Origin: Saccharothrix luteola
Lineage (GTDB): Bacteria > Actinomycetota > Actinomycetes > Mycobacteriales > Pseudonocardiaceae
DNA: 64,000 nucleotides
NCBI RefSeq assembly: GCF_020859565.1
Contig: NZ_JAJHUO010000015.1
Span: forward strand, 124,001-188,000
Direction of reading: 5' to 3'
The translations under genes were made by a program, and so were the position numbers. Positions 61,479 through 64,000 of this stretch are shown piece by piece. The notes beneath the pieces are model-generated. The model did not search any database. It was not told the origin of the DNA and was given only the letters and a program-made list of their open reading frames with translations. Each line of letters begins with the position of its first letter. Positions within the stretch are counted from its first letter, which is position 1.

Positions 61479-61898
61479 ATGCCCCTCACAGCGCTAACGT
61501 GGTCTTAGGTTCGGCGGGTACTCCAGTCCACATCGGAGCGCACGCCGATTTTCTATTGTCCGGCCCCTGTCAAGCCCCCTGGCCCATCGCGCAGGTGCGG
61601 GCGTCTCACCGGACCAGGCGTCGGGGGTTGTCGACCACCCGCCCGACCTCACGCGCACGAGTCGCCGTCGACGGTGCCGCAGCGCGCCCGCGTCCCCACA
61701 GCGCCCGCCCCGCCCGTGGCGCGAAGCCCCACGCCACCCCTTGATGTTAACGCGAACATCGAACATACTCGCCGCTGAAGCGTGAGGGCGCTCACAGCTA
61801 CTCCGTGGCACCCGACACGTGTTGTTAGCGCTCACCAATGCCGCCGAACACCACACCGCTCCGATCGTGAACCACCCCGTGATCAAGGGAGATCACCC
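61479..61898. promoter_or_regulatory. 420-bp divergent region with operators for the GH43-CBM42 gene
   Basis: No gene is seen. ATGTTAACGCGAACAT at 61744-61759 is the near twin of the site at 32933-32948. TTGTTAGCGCTCACCAA at 61822-61838 has the AGCGCT centre of LacI-family operators, and CACAGCGCTAACG at 61487-61499 shares AGCGCTAAC with its complement. The last lies within the HelD start region. TTGACA of the HelD promoter lies at 61569-61574 on the minus strand. Confidence 0.55.
61744..61759. promoter_or_regulatory. Operator-like palindrome ATGTTAACGCGAACAT
   Basis: Arms ATGTT/AACAT flank AACGCG. Its reverse complement matches 14 of 16 bases with 32933-32948, upstream of the GH43-CBM13 gene 29 kb away. 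CGAACAT recurs immediately after (61761-61767). Confidence 0.6.
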
Positions 61899-63350
61899 GT
61901 GCCACGAACACTGACGAGGATCGGCGCGCTGGTCGCCGCCGTCGCCCTGCTGTTCACCTCCTGGTCGGTGACGACCGACCGGCGCGCCGAGGCGCTGGAG
62001 CCGTTCACCGGCTACCTGATGGCGCACTTCACCGGCGAGCACTCGACCGGTGAGCAGATCTACCTCGCGCACAGCCGCGACGGCCTGCGCTGGACCGACC
62101 TGAACAACGGCGCGCCCGTGCTGCTGTCCACCGTCGGCACGCGCGGCGTGCGCGATCCCGCGCTCGTCCGCTCCCCCGCCGGCGACCGGTACTGGATCAT
62201 CGCCACCGACCTGCGCATCGCGAGCGGCACGTCGTGGTCCGACGCCGCCAACCGCGGCAGCAAGTCCCTGGTCGTGTGGGAGTCGACCGACCTGGTCACC
62301 TGGTCCGCGCCACGGCTGCTGAACGTCGCGTCCGGCATCTCGGGCGCGGGCAACGCCTGGGCGCCCGAGGCCATCTACGACCCGACGTCCGGCGAGTACG
62401 TCGTCTACTGGGCGACCAACGCGCCGCTCAACGGCGTCACCAAGCACCGCATCTACTACGTGCGCACCAGGGACTTCCGGACCGTCACCTCGCCGGTGCT
62501 CTACATCGACCGCGGCGCGGGCCAGGGCATCATCGACACCCAGATCGTCGAATCGCCCGGCAGCGTCGGCGGCTACCGCTACTACCGGGCCTCCGCCGAC
62601 GGCCACATCACCGTCGAGGGCAGCAACTCGATCCTCGGCTCGTGGACCACCATCGGCAACCTCTCGCACATGGGCATCTCCAACGGCACCGGCGGCGGCA
62701 ACGTGGTCGAAGGTCCGATGTGGATGCAGTTCAACGGGCGCAACGAGTGGGCGCTGTGGCTGGACCAGTACGCCACCGGCCGCGGGTACATGCCGATCAC
62801 GTCGACCAACCTGGGCAGCACCCGCAACTTCACCACCCGCACGGACTACAACCTGGGCGCCACCCGCAAGCGGCACGGCTCGATCCTCAACCTCACCGCC
62901 GCCGAGGAGAGCCGCGTCCTGGCCAAGTGGGGCGCGACCACCCCGGTCAACCGCATCCAGTCCTACAACTTCCAGGACCGGTACGTGCGCCACGCCGACT
63001 TCGACGTGCGCATCGACCCGAACGTGAGCCCGGCCCAGGACGCCCAGTTCCGGGTGATGCCCGGTCTGGCGGGCTCCGGGACCGTGTCGTTCCAGTCGGT
63101 CAACTACCCCGGCTACTACCTGCGGCACAACAACTACGACTTCGTGCTGGCGGCGGACGACGGCAGCGCGACGTTCAAGGCCGACGCCACGTTCCGCCAG
63201 GTGGCCGGGCTCGCCTCGTCGTCCTGGTCGTCGTTCCAGTCCTACAACCACCCGGACCGGTACCTCCGGCACTACGCCTACCAGCTCCGGCTCGACCAGA
63301 TCACCGACGCGACGGGTCGCGCGGACGCCACGTTCCGGCTGACCAGCTGA
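61899..63350 (+). CDS. Secreted GH43 arabinan-active enzyme with CBM42
   Basis: This 483-residue protein has a signal peptide (about 1-32), a GH43 propeller (about 35-350; YLMAHFTGEHSTGEQIYLAHSRDGLRW, GTRGVRDPALVRSPAGDRYWIIATDL, NAWAPEAIYDP), and an arabinofuranose-binding CBM42/AbfB domain (about 352-483) in three repeats, each with RY(V/L)RH or YYLRH. The catalytic module resembles arabinanases or arabinofuranosidases. GTG 61899 follows AGGGAG. It removes or binds arabinose side chains of plant arabinogalactan/arabinan. Confidence 0.88.
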   Translation: MPRTLTRIGALVAAVALLFTSWSVTTDRRAEALEPFTGYLMAHFTGEHSTGEQIYLAHSRDGLRWTDLNNGAPVLLSTVGTRGVRDPALVRSPAGDRYWIIATDLRIASGTSWSDAANRGSKSLVVWESTDLVTWSAPRLLNVASGISGAGNAWAPEAIYDPTSGEYVVYWATNAPLNGVTKHRIYYVRTRDFRTVTSPVLYIDRGAGQGIIDTQIVESPGSVGGYRYYRASADGHITVEGSNSILGSWTTIGNLSHMGISNGTGGGNVVEGPMWMQFNGRNEWALWLDQYATGRGYMPITSTNLGSTRNFTTRTDYNLGATRKRHGSILNLTAAEESRVLAKWGATTPVNRIQSYNFQDRYVRHADFDVRIDPNVSPAQDAQFRVMPGLAGSGTVSFQSVNYPGYYLRHNNYDFVLAADDGSATFKADATFRQVAGLASSSWSSFQSYNHPDRYLRHYAYQLRLDQITDATGRADATFRLTS

Positions 63351-63356
63351 CGTAGT

Positions 63357-63385
63357 GGGGGTGGGCGTTCGACACGCCCACCCCC
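63357..63385. terminator. Two-way terminator hairpin between convergent GH43 and GH88-like genes
   Basis: GGGGGTGGGCGT at 63357-63368, loop TCGAC, and exact complement at 63374-63385, seven bases from each stop codon. Confidence 0.75.
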
Positions 63386-63391
63386 GTCCCG

Positions 63392-64000
63392 TCACCAGTA
63401 GCTGCGCCAGTCGGGCCGCAGCCGCCGGCTCAGGGCTTCCAGGTAGAAGTAGTCGCCCCAGAGGCTGCCCTCGTCCACCCCGACGTCCTTGGGCTTGTCG
63501 TAGACGCCGTGCAGGAGCAGCGCGGTGGCGCCGGGGTCGTGCGCGGTCGAGTACGCGGTGGCCAGGCTGTCCAGGATGGCGTCGGCCTCGACGCGGTAGC
63601 GCAGGGCGGCGTCCCGGTCGTCCAGGTGGTCCGCGAGCTCGTACAGGCCGCACACCGCGATGGCGGCGGCCGAGGAGTCGCGTTCCTCCCCGCTGCCGTC
63701 GTCGAACACCAGGTCCCAGTAGGCGATGCGGTCCTCCGGCAGGCGGGTGAGGAAGTAGTCCGCGCAGCGCCTGGCCGCGTCGAGGAACGACTCCCGCCGC
63801 GCGTGCCGGTAGCCGAGGGCGAACCCGTAGATGCCCCACGCCTGCCCGCGTGCCCAGCAGGAACCGTCCTGGTGGCCCTGCTCGGTGCCGCCGCGCAGCG
63901 GCTCGCCGGTCTCCGGGTCCCAGTAGTAGGTGTGGAACGTGGTGCCGTCCGGGCGGATGACGTGCTGTCGCAGCTGCTCGGTGTGGCGGATGGCGGCGTC
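63392..64000 (-). CDS. GH88-like unsaturated uronyl hydrolase, C-terminal part
   Basis: Reading continues without stop from the window edge to the TGA at 63392, giving the last 202 residues. RPDGTTFHTYYWDPETGEPL, GTEQGHQDGSCWARGQAWGIYGFALGYRHARRESFLDAARRCADYFL and DWRSYW at the end match GH88 unsaturated glucuronyl hydrolases. These cut unsaturated uronic acid from the ends of oligosaccharides made by polysaccharide lyases. The gene is truncated by the window, so the catalytic Asp region near the start is not seen. It may serve polysaccharide use with the adjacent GH43. Confidence 0.85.
   Translation of the reverse strand, partial: DAAIRHTEQLRQHVIRPDGTTFHTYYWDPETGEPLRGGTEQGHQDGSCWARGQAWGIYGFALGYRHARRESFLDAARRCADYFLTRLPEDRIAYWDLVFDDGSGEERDSSAAAIAVCGLYELADHLDDRDAALRYRVEADAILDSLATAYSTAHDPGATALLLHGVYDKPKDVGVDEGSLWGDYFYLEALSRRLRPDWRSYW

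Noticed and set aside
61565-61580. Possible rifamycin-associated element upstream of the HelD-like gene
   Set aside because: Only the half-site GGGGCTT (minus strand) is present; the paired half-site is missing, so I do not claim it.

Overview
The window is very GC-rich DNA, with frequent GTG and TTG starts and 4-bp ATGA/GTGA gene overlaps. It carries SARP and LuxR regulators, secreted CBM-bearing glycosidases and an actinobacterial-type contractile injection system. This points to a mycelial actinomycete. A Saccharothrix/Lentzea/Actinosynnema-like Pseudonocardiaceae is my guess, from gene style only. No rRNA, tRNA, CRISPR array or insertion sequence was recognised.

Region 1 (1-16.9 kb) is an extracellular-type contractile injection system (eCIS). 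It encodes an AAA+ ATPase, sheath, inner tube, a small zinc-finger chaperone-like protein, a DUF6760-like protein, a giant proline-rich 'QR-repeat' protein, a second tube protein, a LysM baseplate protein, a VgrG-like spike, a PAAR tip, gp25-, gpJ- and gpI-like baseplate parts, and a bitopic zinc-ribbon membrane protein resembling the membrane partner (CisA type) of Streptomyces systems. Most genes are translationally coupled. A sugar-nucleotide epimerase homologue and a LuxR-type regulator follow.

Region 2 (17-34.5 kb) is regulatory and accessory. Two tandem paralogous large SARP-ATPase regulators diverge from an ABC transporter pair whose upstream DNA carries 11-bp-phased heptamer repeats typical of SARP sites. 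Then come a third SARP/NB-ARC regulator, a P450, a secreted TNT-domain (NAD glycohydrolase-type) protein, an unknown protein, and a secreted GH43-CBM13 enzyme.

Region 3 (34.5-49 kb) holds a LysR/EamA pair, a compact second Rho factor altered at positions that contact bicyclomycin, a WGR beta-propeller protein, small enzymes, two PadR-membrane protein pairs and an OmpR-type two-component system. It also holds a mini-operon of a 45-codon ORF, a class A flavin monooxygenase and a class II DAHP synthase homologue that has lost metal-binding and PEP-binding residues.

Region 4 (49-59 kb) is the strongest candidate for an undescribed pathway. An MIO-type aromatic amino acid ammonia-lyase diverges, across a perfect 32-bp inverted repeat, from a tightly coupled six-gene operon. 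The operon encodes a flavoprotein, an acyl-adenylating enzyme, a second paralogous flavoprotein, an FMN hydroxyacid oxidase, a membrane-anchored atypical P450 and a CPA2 antiporter. Region 5 (59-64 kb) holds a HelD-like helicase, a secreted GH43-CBM42 arabinan-type enzyme and the C-terminal part of a GH88-like unsaturated uronyl hydrolase. Both GH43 genes share a near-identical upstream palindrome, which suggests one sugar-responsive regulator controls them.
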